The notes beneath the pieces were generated by a model. It searched no databases, was not told the origin of the DNA, and saw only the letters and a program-made list of their open reading frames with translations. This document shows, piece after piece, positions 1 to 11,194 of a stretch of DNA of 64,000 bases; the stretch's first letter is position 1; each line of letters opens with the position of its first letter. The stretch is taken from NCBI GenBank assembly GCA_946699065.1, contig CAMPDV010000678.1, positions 1 to 64,000 of the forward strand, in the 5' to 3' direction. A program made the position numbers and the translations under genes. This DNA is from Loxodes magnus. Its lineage: Eukaryota; Ciliophora; Karyorelictea; Loxodida; Loxodidae.

Positions 1-280
1 ATGTGGCAGTCAATATCATCTTTGAAGAAGATGCTAGGGAAATAAGGAAATTAGAAAAAAGATTTGAAATGAATTGACCATCGCTTTATCCTTCCTCGGA
101 TGGTTAATTATGACGTAAGAAGATAACTCCAAGACCGTTCGGAAAGTTCGAAAGTGAACTTGGGTGGAGAAACCGGGGAGTCCGAGACCCTGTAAAAGGT
201 AATACAGGGGGTTATGGATCTTTTAAGGGAACACTACCCATTAACCTTAAATTTTTAATTTAATTTAATTTAATTAAATT
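1..280 (+). mobile_element. 3' end of a zinc-knuckle retroelement (partial)
   Basis: The window opens inside an open frame starting at base 3, with TAA/TAG as Gln and TGA as Trp. It ends in a Trp-Arg-rich segment (GWRNRG) resembling the C-terminus of the elements near 29.6 and 52.8 kb (WRG, GWRERW). A perfect 7-bp hairpin follows (188-194 with 203-209, arms CCCTGTA/TACAGGG), then an A/T-rich tail made of TTTAA units from about 252. The same order, C-terminus then hairpin then simple tail, closes the other elements in this window. The zinc knuckle itself lies upstream of the window. The duplication cannot be checked because the 5' end is missing. Confidence 0.6.
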
Positions 281-1690
281 AACAGTTTAAAAGAACTAAG
301 TTAAATATAAAACTTATTAGAAGGCTAATTAACTATCCAACTGGAAAGAGAATTAAAAGCTGTGTAATTTTATTGAAGTTCCAGCTAAAAACTCAATCGA
401 CCAAACCTAAGAAATATCATTACAAAACTCGAAATTTACTAAGATGTAAAAAAATTAACTAAGAATCAATAAAAATATGAAATGAGAAAAGATTTCAAAA
501 AAATTATAGCTCATTGATAAATAAAATTATTTAAAATAACTCTATCAGGCATTTTTACTCTAAGTTATATACAACATAACTATGAGATAAAAGATTTTGA
601 AATTAAAAAAAACTTTAGTTATATCTAAACATAAAAGAAATAATTTAAAATATAGTCTGAATAAACCACTTTTTATAAGAAAATGAAATTAGTAATTCAT
701 AATAAAAAATTAAAGAAATACTTAAAATAATCTAACTCATGTCATTATACAATTAAGTAAAAAAGCTTATAAATGAAAGAGATTAAAATAGTTCTCACGT
801 AAGATTTAATACCATCAAAAATAAATTAATTATAAACCATATCAAATTGTTCTAAGACTATTTTAAAAGATTTATCTTTCTCATAAAAAGATGAAATAAA
901 GAAGTTTTTAAAAGGATAAATCTACTTTACTAATTTAAATGAAAAACTAACAGGAAGATCTTTATGCTAAAAAAGTAGAGATAATTTCGAAAAAATATTT
1001 AAAGATAGTATTTCTATATATGATATTAAAGCAAAAATAGCTATTTACCTTTATTTCCACATGAGGATCATTTAAAATTTAAGTATCTTAAGGAATTTAG
1101 ATCTTATATTATTTCAATTTTTACTAAAAAAAAATTGTCGAATATTTATCGCTTTATTAGTTCAAGTTATTAGTCTATCTTATCTAATATTATATTTTTG
1201 AGTTTATAATTATTAGATTTTTCACTCAAAGCAGTTATTTTATTCACATATTCGTTTATCTTTTAGTGAATCAAATGTTAAGATTAATTAAATCTCTCAA
1301 TCAATATGCTTTTATGCCTCCTAATAAGTCTCACTTTCAATTTAGTGGGATAAAGGTAATACTTAAATCTAAATTTATAATAAAGCTTAGTTTGCAAATA
1401 ATCTCCAACATAAACCATATTTTATTTCTAGATCTAACGAAACTAAAAAGAAGTGATTATAGTAACTATCAAGACTCTAATTCATTCATATAGAAAAGAG
1501 AAAAATATTAAGATAGACAATAAGAAATAAAATTATAAATAAAGAACTTTATAAGTAACTGTTTTTCATAATTAAACTGCATGAGTATTATTTATAAAGA
1601 ATTAAATAAAATTAAGTTAAATGCTTAGTGAATAGAAATACATTTAAATTCTTTATCTTAGCAGACTGCTAAGAAAAGTATATAAATACT
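281..1690. other. AT-rich stretch, nothing recognised
   Basis: I see no tRNA, repeat copy or recognisable protein on either strand. Open frames here are long only because just one codon can stop. Confidence 0.5.
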
Positions 1691-2204
1691 AAATAAATAA
1701 ATTTGATTATAGAGCGCGTAGCACTCTCGTTGGTGCGCAGCTCTTTAAAAAAATGTTTCATACTGACAAGAATGTTTGTTACTGATAAAATTATCAGATA
1801 CTGATAAACCTTGTTCAATACTGGTATAATTATTCAGTACTGATAAAAATGTTCAATACTGATATAATTTTAGAATACTCGTAATCTTTAATACTTGCTG
1901 GAGGTCCAAGGACATGGCAGGATTGTGTCTCATTTCATCACCAAAGCAGAGGAAGACATGTGTCAATTATGGGTACTTAAATTCCCCACCTCTGATGAAG
2001 CTCGCAATATTATTTCTTTTTTGTTCCAGAATTAAAAATAAACGAAGCCAAGCCAGTGTCGAAGGTCTAAGAATCTTATGTCTCGAGGTCAAACCAAAGC
2101 AGAGGAAGACATAAAGTCGATTATGGGTACTTAACTTCCCCGACCTCTGATGAAGATGACCTTGTTGTTCACCTTCGAACAACTATGGCGGTTTTAAAAA
2201 ATAT
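1691..2204 (+). repeat. Structured 0.5-kb repeat, copy A
   Basis: One of four near-identical copies (also 16.6, 25.1 and 35.6 kb). It begins in AAATAAATAAATTTGATTATAG and ends in GGCGGTTTTAAAAAATAT. Parts in order: a GC-rich head hairpin (about 1711-1742, GAGCGCGTAGCAC paired with GTGCGCAGCTC); a 19-20-nt periodic array of TACTGATAA units (about 1765-1890); two related modules, each with CAGAGG paired to CCTCTG (1947-1952 with 1989-1994; 2100-2105 with 2144-2149); and a 3' hairpin GTTGTTC/GAACAAC (about 2164-2183). A 66-codon standard-code ORF starting at 1914 is not conserved as protein between copies, so a structured RNA or SINE-like element is more likely than a gene. Confidence 0.85.
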
Positions 2205-2329
2205 TATATAATAATAGTCAACAGATTTATAAGTTTGGGACAGATGTAGTCAAATACGAAATATACTCCAATATTAAAATACTTGCATATTTCCAAGATA
2301 TCTATACTAACAAATCAGACAAAAATATT

Positions 2330-2750
2330 AAGAAGGCTATAACTTTGAAAATAATAAATTTGAAGAGCAGCAAATAGATATAAAAAGGACTGAATAAACT
2401 ACTATTTTTATAGAATAAATTAACTAAAATACATTGGCACTATCAGGATCTGCTGGCTAGGACTATAAATATTTATAATTATAATATGAATAGAACTTAA
2501 TATTATGAAATGTATTCTATAGATATTTTCATAAAACCAAATACAATCAAAAGAAAGAGATTTATATTATATCGGGATAAAAATGTGTATAATGTAATCA
2601 TAAAGATGTAAAGAATGCGAAGTCTATGATATTAAAACGAAGACATTCAGAAATATCAGTTGAATTAATCTACCAGTAAATCTTTTTGGATGAGATATAT
2701 GCGAGGAAAAGATATTTGTGTTTGGAGGATGAAATAACCAAAAAAGGAGC
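2330..2750 (+). pseudogene. Kelch-repeat protein fragment
   Basis: Two adjoining frames give kelch-type sequence. One reads KEIYIISGQ; the next reads a CEVYDIKTKTF strand, then NLPVN, and ends in KIFVFGG. A hydrophobic strand ending in GG after a C-E-V-Y-D strand is the kelch blade signature, a beta-propeller that binds protein partners. The frame must change once near 2560, so this is either a decayed copy or a gene with a very short intron I could not place. A related minus-strand fragment lies near 10 kb. No start or stop was identified. Confidence 0.5.
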
Positions 2751-3885
2751 ATGAAAAATATAAATATATGATTAATTGATTTTAGTTGTAAGCTATATTT
2801 ATGTCTTTAGATTAAAACAACAAGTAAAATTCTTATTATATATATTTGATATAAAAAAGAATTTATAAAGTTAGATATTCTATTGAATTAAATCTTAATT
2901 TTAGTTCATTTTTTCACTTTGGAAAATATCAGTCCTAAGATTAATTGTCCTATGAATTTAGCTTATTCACTTGAACTTCATATTTAGATACACATTCTTA
3001 TGTAGCTCTTTACATATCTGTCATTGAAATAGATATATAAGGACAAAACTATGACAAACACCAAAAAGTCGCATTTGCAATTAAGATCCTATAAAAAACA
3101 GCTCTTTGGCTTTGTCCACATTTTTTGCTTCAAACTTTCCAATCTAAAGTCATAGTAATAGAAAAAACTGGAATGGATAGACTTCAATATATATACTTGT
3201 TTTTTTATATTCCTTAATAAACTTCTAGTCTATTGGATGAGTAGCGTCAAGCTCTAATTTTTTATTTTCATAAGCGTTAAAGAATCTTTCATATACTTTC
3301 TTATTATGCGACCTTCTTTCCATTTTATAATAAATAAAGTAATCAAAAAATATAAGAAACTTAGAATAAACATTAATTTTAAGTATTAAATGGTTTTTGC
3401 AAATACTAAAAGAGGAAAGTTTTATTTAAGAAATTTGAATGAAATAGTAATAAGAAATAGTTTATTAATTAAAATCTATTTCTTACTTATATTTACTCTT
3501 TGTAGTTTTAAAATATATTATTTAAAAATATTTAAGATTATGGAAACACTTCTTAATGCATATAAAGTAGATGAGTTGAAATATCAAGCTGTAATCTTAA
3601 AAGTTTCTATTCTTTTCTATCTTAATAATTTTGGTGACTACGATATTTAGAATCTTTTGTTTAGTAATTATTTTATATTATTTTATAGTGCCTAATGTGA
3701 TTTTGTTATTAGACGTAGCGAAAGCTTGAGTCTGGGGATTTAAGAATAAAGTAAAAGCAACTAATGTAGTATAGATTCCAATCAAGTACTAACTCCAACT
3801 CTAAAGAGTATTTCATAATACTGCTATAAAATCAGTACTCTTCAGTGCTTTTATTATTTTCAGCTTTAGCTATTTCCTAGTTAAT
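2751..3885. other. Mostly unassigned; short coding-like patch
   Basis: About 3030-3200 reads plausibly on the plus strand (for example KHQKVAFAIKIL) but matches nothing I recognise. The 86-codon standard-code ORF at 3390 is Ile/Leu/Phe-rich low-complexity translation and I do not support it. Confidence 0.3.
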
Positions 3886-3889
3886 TCAT

Positions 3890-4335
3890 TTTAGAATTAT
3901 AGTAGTTCATTCAGAAAAGATACTCTAGAAGATCTTAAAATTGCGATAAGCAAAAGAGATGAACTTTTTTTATAAGACAACAATCTTGGAAGGAAGTAAG
4001 AGTTAATTTTACGATTTAAAGCTTAATAGAAAAATATAACTTTAAAAATGAAGGATTAGCTATATAGTTAGACTATTTTCAAATTAGCTTAAAAGCTATT
4101 TTCATTTTATAAGCTAGAAGATAACTTAAAGAATTCGATAATTATACTGAAATTAGGATAGCAATCATCTATTTCTAAATGCAGGAGATTTGATTTATTA
4201 TTGCTATAAGTATGCTAGTTAATTCTATAAAGGAAGAGCAATTGTATTCATATATTAAAGCAATTATTAATAATTAAAAGCACTCACAAGCTAATACATC
4301 TAGTTAAGATATGAGCCATAAAATTATATCGTTTA
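3890..4335 (+). pseudogene. Unidentified coding-like fragment
   Basis: A plus-strand frame reads as an ordinary charged helical protein, with stretches such as TLEDLKIAISKRDELFLQD and KLFSFYKLEDNLKNS. Near 4195 sense shifts to another frame containing GDLIYYCYKYASQFYKGRA, whose Gly, Tyr and Ala spacing resembles a TPR helix pair. No start or stop is evident. Function unknown. Confidence 0.35.
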
Positions 4336-4479
4336 AAATATTAAGATAAATAGAAACTCTTTATATTATATCATCATACAATGAAAGGTAAAAAATAATG
4401 TTTAGCATTATTAGATATTAAGCCTTAAGTTTCTACTTTAAATTAGCAACTTAGCTTTTTCATTTTTTTAATTTAGATG

Positions 4480-5880
4480 GAATTTAATTTCTTAAGATTA
4501 AAGCCAAAATAACTTTATCAAAGGAAAGATTTTAAATGGAACTTTCAAATAGGTGTATCAGCAAGATTTTTAGTCTTTGCTTTTTAATAAAGATTTCAAT
4601 TGAAATTAAGTTGTACTGAAAATGCTTTTAGGCAATATTCTAGTTGAAGTTAATAAAATAATAGAAGCATTTTGTTATTCCATTAGATTGCCAAAGATAC
4701 TTGCTTCTTAAAGAAATAGCCCATAATAATTTAATTGCATTCTTTTCTTCTAAAATACTTTCCAAGCAATATATAGAAATAGTTCTTCACTTAGCTGCTC
4801 TAAATTTAAATCATCTGAAACTAGAATTTACACATTGCCTAATTCTTTTACTTCCTCCATCTTAAGCATATGCTTATATTTAAAGTTATGCAAAAGCTCA
4901 ACTATAAAAGAACTAGAAGCATTAATAAAATAGATAATATTAATTCTTTTTTGCTATATAGCAGTGTAAGCAAATTCAGTCTAATTAATTAAATAGTTTT
5001 ATTTCTAGATGAATCATTTTTACTAAAATAGATTGAAATCTATTTATTAGTCTTTAAGAATAAGTAATAATAAGAACGGACATCCTAAAAATTTGTTGTG
5101 AAGTATCAATAAATTTATTTCCTATAATTTACACTGTTTTTAGAATCTCAGACTCATTTAAGAGAGATAAGCTCTTGTATTGGTAATTTTCGTATGGATT
5201 TTGGCTTGCTTAATTTAGAATCACTAGACATCAATTTCTAGTTTTTATTTTCCTCTTTTAATTGATATTATCAAAGTCTAATTTGAGCTAGTTTATGTAA
5301 CTCCTTTCCTCACTATAATCAAAGTAAATCCACCTCTTCTTCAAAGAAATAATAATATCTACTCATTTCCAATTATTTAAATTGAATACCAATTCATCAT
5401 TTCTGAGAAGTAGATTCCACTTATAATAGAGTCACTTTAATATTAAGTAAGCAATACTTAAAATGCATTAACTAGGAATTGATAAATCAAATCTCATATC
5501 TTTAAAGCTATTTTTTAGATAGGTTCTAAAGCTTAGCAAGACTAATGATATTTATTATTTAAAAGCTTTATAGAGATACTAAAGATATAGCTATTTAGTA
5601 ACTTTCCAATAAATTCTAAATTAAAATAGATGTTTAATACATAACCCTTAAGTATAGCTTAAATAATATATCTTCGTCTCAGTGACTTCTTTATTTCAGT
5701 AGCCTAAATTTATTGCTATCGAGATAGCTAGTAAAAGTAATAGTAATAAGCTTTTATTTAGTTATTTTAGTTGATGCTCTAAAATACTTTGGAAATAATA
5801 AGATGAAAATACTTAATAAATTATGATACTAGTTTGATTTATAAATTAAGAAGGCTTAAAGGAAATTATCCTTTTAAGTT
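4480..5880 (-). CDS. Unidentified minus-strand open region
   Basis: One frame stays coherent for roughly 460 codons downstream of the truncated receptor copy. The best part reads as a mixed alpha/beta protein (for example INIIYFINASSSFIVELL and QILVSDDLNLEQLSEELF). No domain is recognised and no convincing start codon or terminal TGA was found. Long open frames arise by chance under this code, so coding status is uncertain. Confidence 0.35.
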
Positions 5881-5893
5881 ATAAAAGTTAATT

Positions 5894-6870
5894 TCAAATT
5901 TCTTCGTTGATCTCTTTACTATTCTGCTTGAGAGTTATATGCTCGATAAATGAAAATTGCGTTTCTAGATACTGAGATGCGTTTTCTTGCTATTACATTT
6001 ATCTAAATGAATAAATTACCTTTTATCCTGTGATTCTTGAAAGTGCTAGTAATTTTGTTCTTTTTAAATGACAGTTTAAGAAGGATGAAGGTTTTGGTAT
6101 ATTTAAGGATAGATTGGTTGGGTCTAGCATAATTTAATTAGAGTATAATGTTGAGTTATCTTAAGGCACTCTTTCATAGTTTACATAAGTATTCTTTAGT
6201 TTTAGTCTTTACTTTCATTTCTATAAATGATTATCAAGCATCGATACTTATGCTCCACATCTATAAGCAAACCTAAAGAGCATTATTTTATCAGGAGCGT
6301 CTCATTTAAGCCAAATTTTGTTTTTCTAATTACCTAAGAATTTAGCAATTACTAGTATTAAGAAATCTCCTACTCCCAGAATAATAACAAAAGCTAGGCG
6401 AGCTTTGGAATTATCTACTATTCTAGTAAGATGAACAAATACCATTGTCCAAGTTACCAAGCTGAATCCTATTCCATTTCACCAGTTTAGAAGTTGATAA
6501 TTCCAAGGTTTGGCTAAAAAGTGAGAGATTATAAAAACGAACATAATTGAGATATAAAGGAATCTATAGAGATCTTCTTTCAAGCAACTACATAAGCAGC
6601 TTAATGCTACTTGAGTAAAACTATAAAAAAGGATATAATTTGGCTTTTATTTAACGTTCAAAGAAAAATGGTATATATCTTGCCAATGTGGCATGGCTAG
6701 TATAGCAGATGGAATAAAAGTTAACTAACTAGCCAAAGCTAAACTAAAATAAACCTTATGCTTAAACGAATAGCATTAAAGACTACAGTCCATTTCAGTA
6801 AAACTTTCTTCTTTATCAATAAAATCATCGAAATTTAAGTCTCTTCCATAAAGACATTTCAATGTTCTTC
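5894..6870 (-). pseudogene. Truncated paralogue of the receptor-like protein
   Basis: Closely matches the C-terminal third of the intact gene at 41.1-45.1 kb. Shared blocks include LKCLYGRD, DDFIDK, FTEMDC, MPHWQDI, LLNWWNGIG (the second Trp is TGA here, TGG there) and KWDAPDKIMLFRFAYRCG. It ends at a TGA at 5894-5896. The ligand-binding domain and first membrane segments are missing: similarity stops near 6862, where unrelated plus-strand coding sequence begins. Probably a duplicated fragment left by rearrangement. Confidence 0.75.
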
Positions 6871-6879
6871 TTGATAAGA

Positions 6880-7912
6880 TAGACTAAATTAAAGTAGGAA
6901 TCCTTTCTGCCTTAGATTCTGCTATTTTTTTAGCTATTTATAGAGGTCAGTAAAGGAGTCATAGATAAAAAAATAGTTCTAGCAACTAATAGCTTGCCAA
7001 GCGAACGCTTAAAAGATCTAGAGTTTTATAAATAATTTTCATAAATAGCCAAGAAAAAATATGTTGATATATCAATTCTTAGCTTTGGAAACGCCAATTG
7101 TGATTTAGAAAATTTAAGAGTACTAACAGAAAAAGCTTAGTAAGATTGTGAAGAAATTAAGTATAAGAATAAGTAGGATAACTAAAACAAAATAAATGCA
7201 CAAATTTTACAGAAAACGTTGAATAAATATTGGAAAACTAAACGTGAGTTGAAATTGCTAAAGTATATTGAAATTTAACTTAAAAATTTCAATTCGCATC
7301 TTGCCCAAAAATTTGAAAGAGTTGATAATTGGATGCTACTTACAAAGGATCATTGACAGAATAGGAATTTAATTATTAATATCAATGAGATATTTAAAAA
7401 ATTAATGGAAATATAGTAAAATCTGGGTAAGGAAGAACAGGAAGTATAAAAGAGAGTAGTATTTCAAGTATAGTTTGAATAAGTTAATACTTAAACATAT
7501 ATTTAGTAGAGAATCTTGTTTAAAAAATACCATTCAAGAAAGAAGAAGTTAAAGTGAACTTTGATGCATTGAAGATATATGCTTTAAATAAATTATCTGA
7601 GATAGTATGGAAAGGATAAATTTTATAAGCGGAGTTGGAAATATAACAAGGAATATTTCTTATGAAAAGCTAAAGTAAGGAAGAGAGATAGAAAAAATTA
7701 ATGAATCAGCTTGAAACTTAAGTGATTTAATTATAAAAAATTGCTTAACAAACAATAAAGTTAAAGTACTTGAGGTAGTTAAAAAATTAAATCAATAAAT
7801 AAAAGGAATATATATTCCATTTAAATTCAGTTGTAAGACAAATTCACTAAGCACCAAATGAAAAAGAAATGCCTGATACAGAATGACAAAACGAAGAATT
7901 TTATTTTTAAAT
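6880..7912 (+). pseudogene. VWA-like plus coiled-coil coding region, frames broken
   Basis: The first part resembles a von Willebrand A fold: VGILSALDSAIFLAIYRG, then after one frame change KKIVLATNSLP, then VDISILSFGNANCDLENL. This is the helix, strand, strand order seen in Rpn10 and other VWA proteins. From about 7100 the same frame becomes a long charged coiled coil. A second frame change near 7550 leads into KKEEVKVNFDALK and a Gln-rich coiled coil. I tested nearby GT...AG pairs as mini-introns and none restores both frames cleanly, so decay is the simpler reading. It diverges from the truncated receptor copy. Confidence 0.4.
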
Positions 7913-9880
7913 TTAGTATTGAAAGTTTGATTTTAGCTTTTATTATTTATATGCCTAAATTTTATCTTCAGTTAATTAAATGTATAAAACATTAAGTTTA
8001 AACTAAGATCTAATTTCTAATTATTTAGATTATATTTATAAGCAAAAGTTTACCCTTTGTTTTTAGATAAACTAGTAGAGAAATTGTTTTAGTGGAATGC
8101 GATTTAAATGTTTTATAAATTGAAGATTAAAATGATTTTAATAGATTCTAATTACTTCTTTGTCTTAACTTAGAAGAATCAGATTTTTTCTTTTATTTTA
8201 ATATAATTTTAGTGTTTTCTAAATCTTCCTCTTTAAATATTCTGATTTTAATATTACTTAATTATTCTATTGGAGTGTAATTCTCACTTTTTTGGTAAAT
8301 TTAAAATTCCATATCTTAAAATTGTTGATCTCAATTACTAAGTTTAACTGGTGCCTGAATAGTAGCAAGTAATTGTATATTATTGAAATGCATATCACAA
8401 ATAAATTAAAAACTGATTGTATTAAAATTTCCTCCAATAGAAAATTCGCGATATTTTCTTTGTCACTTCACTCTATTGAATGTTTTCTCAGAATTAATAT
8501 TATAATTATTAAATATGCTAGCTTAGTGAGCATTTTCATTATAAGCCATAAAAAGTTACTAGGTATAAGTATAATTGAAGGGTATTTAACTCTGTGAGAA
8601 TTGAATGTTTAAGTTGTATTTTGTTGATTAGACACTTGTTAATAAGGTAATTTAAGAATAAGGCATAAAATATTAGGTGTTACAGTTATATAATTAGTAA
8701 ATTGATGGTAAGTAGGTATATAACTATATGTTGCTTATAGGGATTTAAGCATAATGCTTGATTATATACATTTGATTAAATAGCAGAATTTAGATATTAA
8801 TGTAGTTATGTATAATAAAACTGATAAATAGTGGTGAGGTGCTTTATAAGTATATAAAGCAGCATTATCATGATACTATTATATTTAATAATAATTAGTG
8901 TAATATTTCTTTGATATAATAGAATGGATTTACTTGCATAAGGTAATAACTAAAAACTATCTCAGAATAAATAAGAACTTTAATATAGGCTAATTTGTTA
9001 TTTTTATCTTAGCACTAAACTTTTAATCTATTAAGATTATATAAAGTTTATATTATTTGTGATTAATCAAAAGGCTATTGTAAATTATTTCTAAAAAAGA
9101 GTCTATCTATATTAAGCATTATGCTTGTTAAAACTGCTATTAAGAAATTAAAAAATGTATCCAAGTATTTTAATGGTAGATTTGTTTATAGAATAAAACA
9201 TATAATAAGTGTCAGGATATTATTAAAGCTTAATCAAGCTTTATATATACATCTAAATATTTTTATTCTATAGTTAAAAATAGAATGCTTATTTAATATC
9301 TTTTATAGCTTTATTTAAAAAGAGACATCATTTAAATTAAATAAAACCTAAATTTACTCAATTTATAACAAGGATTAAAACCAAATATAAATGGATTACA
9401 AATTGCTTAATACTAATAACTATCAAGAAATTCATTTAAATTAACCAAATACTTTTAATTCATTTAATTCAAAAACAGCTATAAACTTAGTTCAAACATA
9501 ATTTATACTTAATGTTCAAATAACAAGACAGCAAGATTATATGCATTTATTTTATTTATTAGTTATTATTTCTTTTTCTAGAAAAATGTTTAATAAACAA
9601 GTTTGATAAAATAACAAACAAAAAAGCAAAATTTTAGTCTTATTTAGAAAAATAACTATATTAGTAAAAATTTAAAGGTATTTTAAGAGTCTATTATTGA
9701 ATATAAAAATATATAAAAAGTATTAATTCAAAAATAAACAAATGAGATAATTAATGTAAATTGATATTTTCTAAGTATTTATTTTAAATTAAAAATTAAA
9801 TATTAAGATATAAAAAAGTTCAAATCATTACAAAATTTTTCCAATTTCACTGGATCAGATTCCACTTTTCAGTACTCAGA
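7913..9880. other. AT-rich stretch, nothing recognised
   Basis: No homology, tRNA or repeat copy seen. The 74-codon standard-code ORF at 8373 is not supported. Confidence 0.45.
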
Positions 9881-10830
9881 TCCTAACTATATAGCATATT
9901 ATCAAGATTGAATTAAAAAACCCTAATTTTTGCTTAGAACTTGTTGATTATTATCACATTAAACACTCAAATTAATTGGATATGGTTCGCCTTTAATTTT
10001 AATAGATTAAAAATCAGATAGTAAGGTATCTAATTATTTTTAGTGTGCATGTATTAGAAAAGCCTACACATAAGGAACAAATATTGCTGAAATCAATCCA
10101 CCTTTAAATAGATGTAAATTACTTATATCGCATACTTAAATATCCTTACAATAATTTTATTACTAATTAAATCCACCAAATACATATATCTATTTATTAT
10201 TTTAGTCACATCCAAAAAATTAACTGGAATTTAGATAGCTTAAATACTGCTAAAATTATTTTTGCTTATATTGAATACTTCACATTCTGCCACATTAAAT
10301 CATTAATCGTTATCAAAAGAATAAAACCCTGAAATGATATATTTTAGATTCCTTTTATTAAAATTGGTTTTATGAGTACTTCTTTCAAATTAAATTTAAT
10401 AATTTTCAGTTTTATTTGGTGAATATATAGTAAATCTACAGCTCTAAAATCCTCCAAATATAAGCAGTGTCTCATTTTTACTTATTCTATGAAAGTATCG
10501 CTTTTATAAGTTCTTTCAATGTTAATTTCTTTGTATATAAAATTATTTATTCTATAGAGAATAAGTCTTCTTAATATTTTAAGATCATAAAATAGTTTCT
10601 ATTTATTTTAATTATCTCAATGGGATTAAGTTAAGAATAATTTCGTATTTGGTGACATCTATTCCGAATTACACCAAAATTTATTCTCTTCATAACTAAT
10701 TTTTGTTTCTTAACATCTTTCTTAAGAATATAATCTTAATTATACTGTTTTCGTTTTGAGATTCCATTTAATAAATTCTATAAAATAGAAAGATTTCCTT
10801 AATATATTTCTCAAACCTTTAGTTTAATAA
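9880..10830 (-). pseudogene. Kelch-repeat protein remnant
   Basis: On the minus strand three kelch-like blades can be read in more than one frame: LLIFGGF; AECEVFNISKNNFSSI followed by IPVNF; and QIYVFGGFNQ followed by VCDISNLHLFKGG. Upstream (10.5-10.8 kb) a helical stretch reads LKELIKAILSQNKQK. At least two frame changes are needed. It resembles the plus-strand kelch fragment near 2.5 kb (both have a CEV-[YF]-[DN]-I strand), so both may descend from one gene family. Confidence 0.45.
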
Positions 10831-11121
10831 AAAGTAATTAGTTTTATTATTTCTTCATATATGCTATTAAGTTTATAGAGAATAGCTATTTTAATATATA
10901 TGCTTTTAATATTAAGTATATTAAGATCTTTATATATACAAAGCTACTTTATAGTAATAGTTAATTATTTTTGCTAGTAGTAGATGGATTTTAACCTAAT
11001 TATATCTTTAAGCTATTTTACGCTTTTATAACTGGATTTTAAATTGATTGCTTAATAAAAGAAAATTATTAGCATTAATGATAATTATGCTTTTAATAGT
11101 TTGTATGACTATTTAAGTATG

Positions 11122-11194
11122 GCCGAAATAGCTCAGTTGGGAGAGCGTTAGACTGAAGATCTAAAGGTCCCCGGTTCAATCCCGGGTTTCGGCA
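11122..11194 (+). tRNA. tRNA-Phe (GAA)
   Basis: A complete 73-nt cloverleaf. Acceptor GCCGAAA pairs with TTTCGGC, the anticodon arm is TTAGA-CTGAAGA-TCTAA with anticodon GAA, and the T loop is TTCAATC. The discriminator is A and CCA is not encoded. T-rich sequence follows, as expected for RNA polymerase III termination. No intron. Confidence 0.97.

Noticed and set aside
1947-2149. TGATGA/CTGA as C and D boxes of a snoRNA
   Set aside because: The two boxes are not placed at the ends of a unit with a short terminal stem, and the motif lies inside a larger paired module.
1989-2160. CTGATGAAG in the repeat modules as a hammerhead ribozyme core
   Set aside because: CTGATGA occurs after each CCT stem arm, but I find no following stem II with a GAAA core or a cleavage-site strand in the right order.
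1967-2182. A 71-codon minus-strand ORF conserved in all 0.5-kb repeat copies
   Set aside because: It is antisense to the structured modules; its conservation follows from the DNA identity of the copies, and differences are not biased to silent sites.
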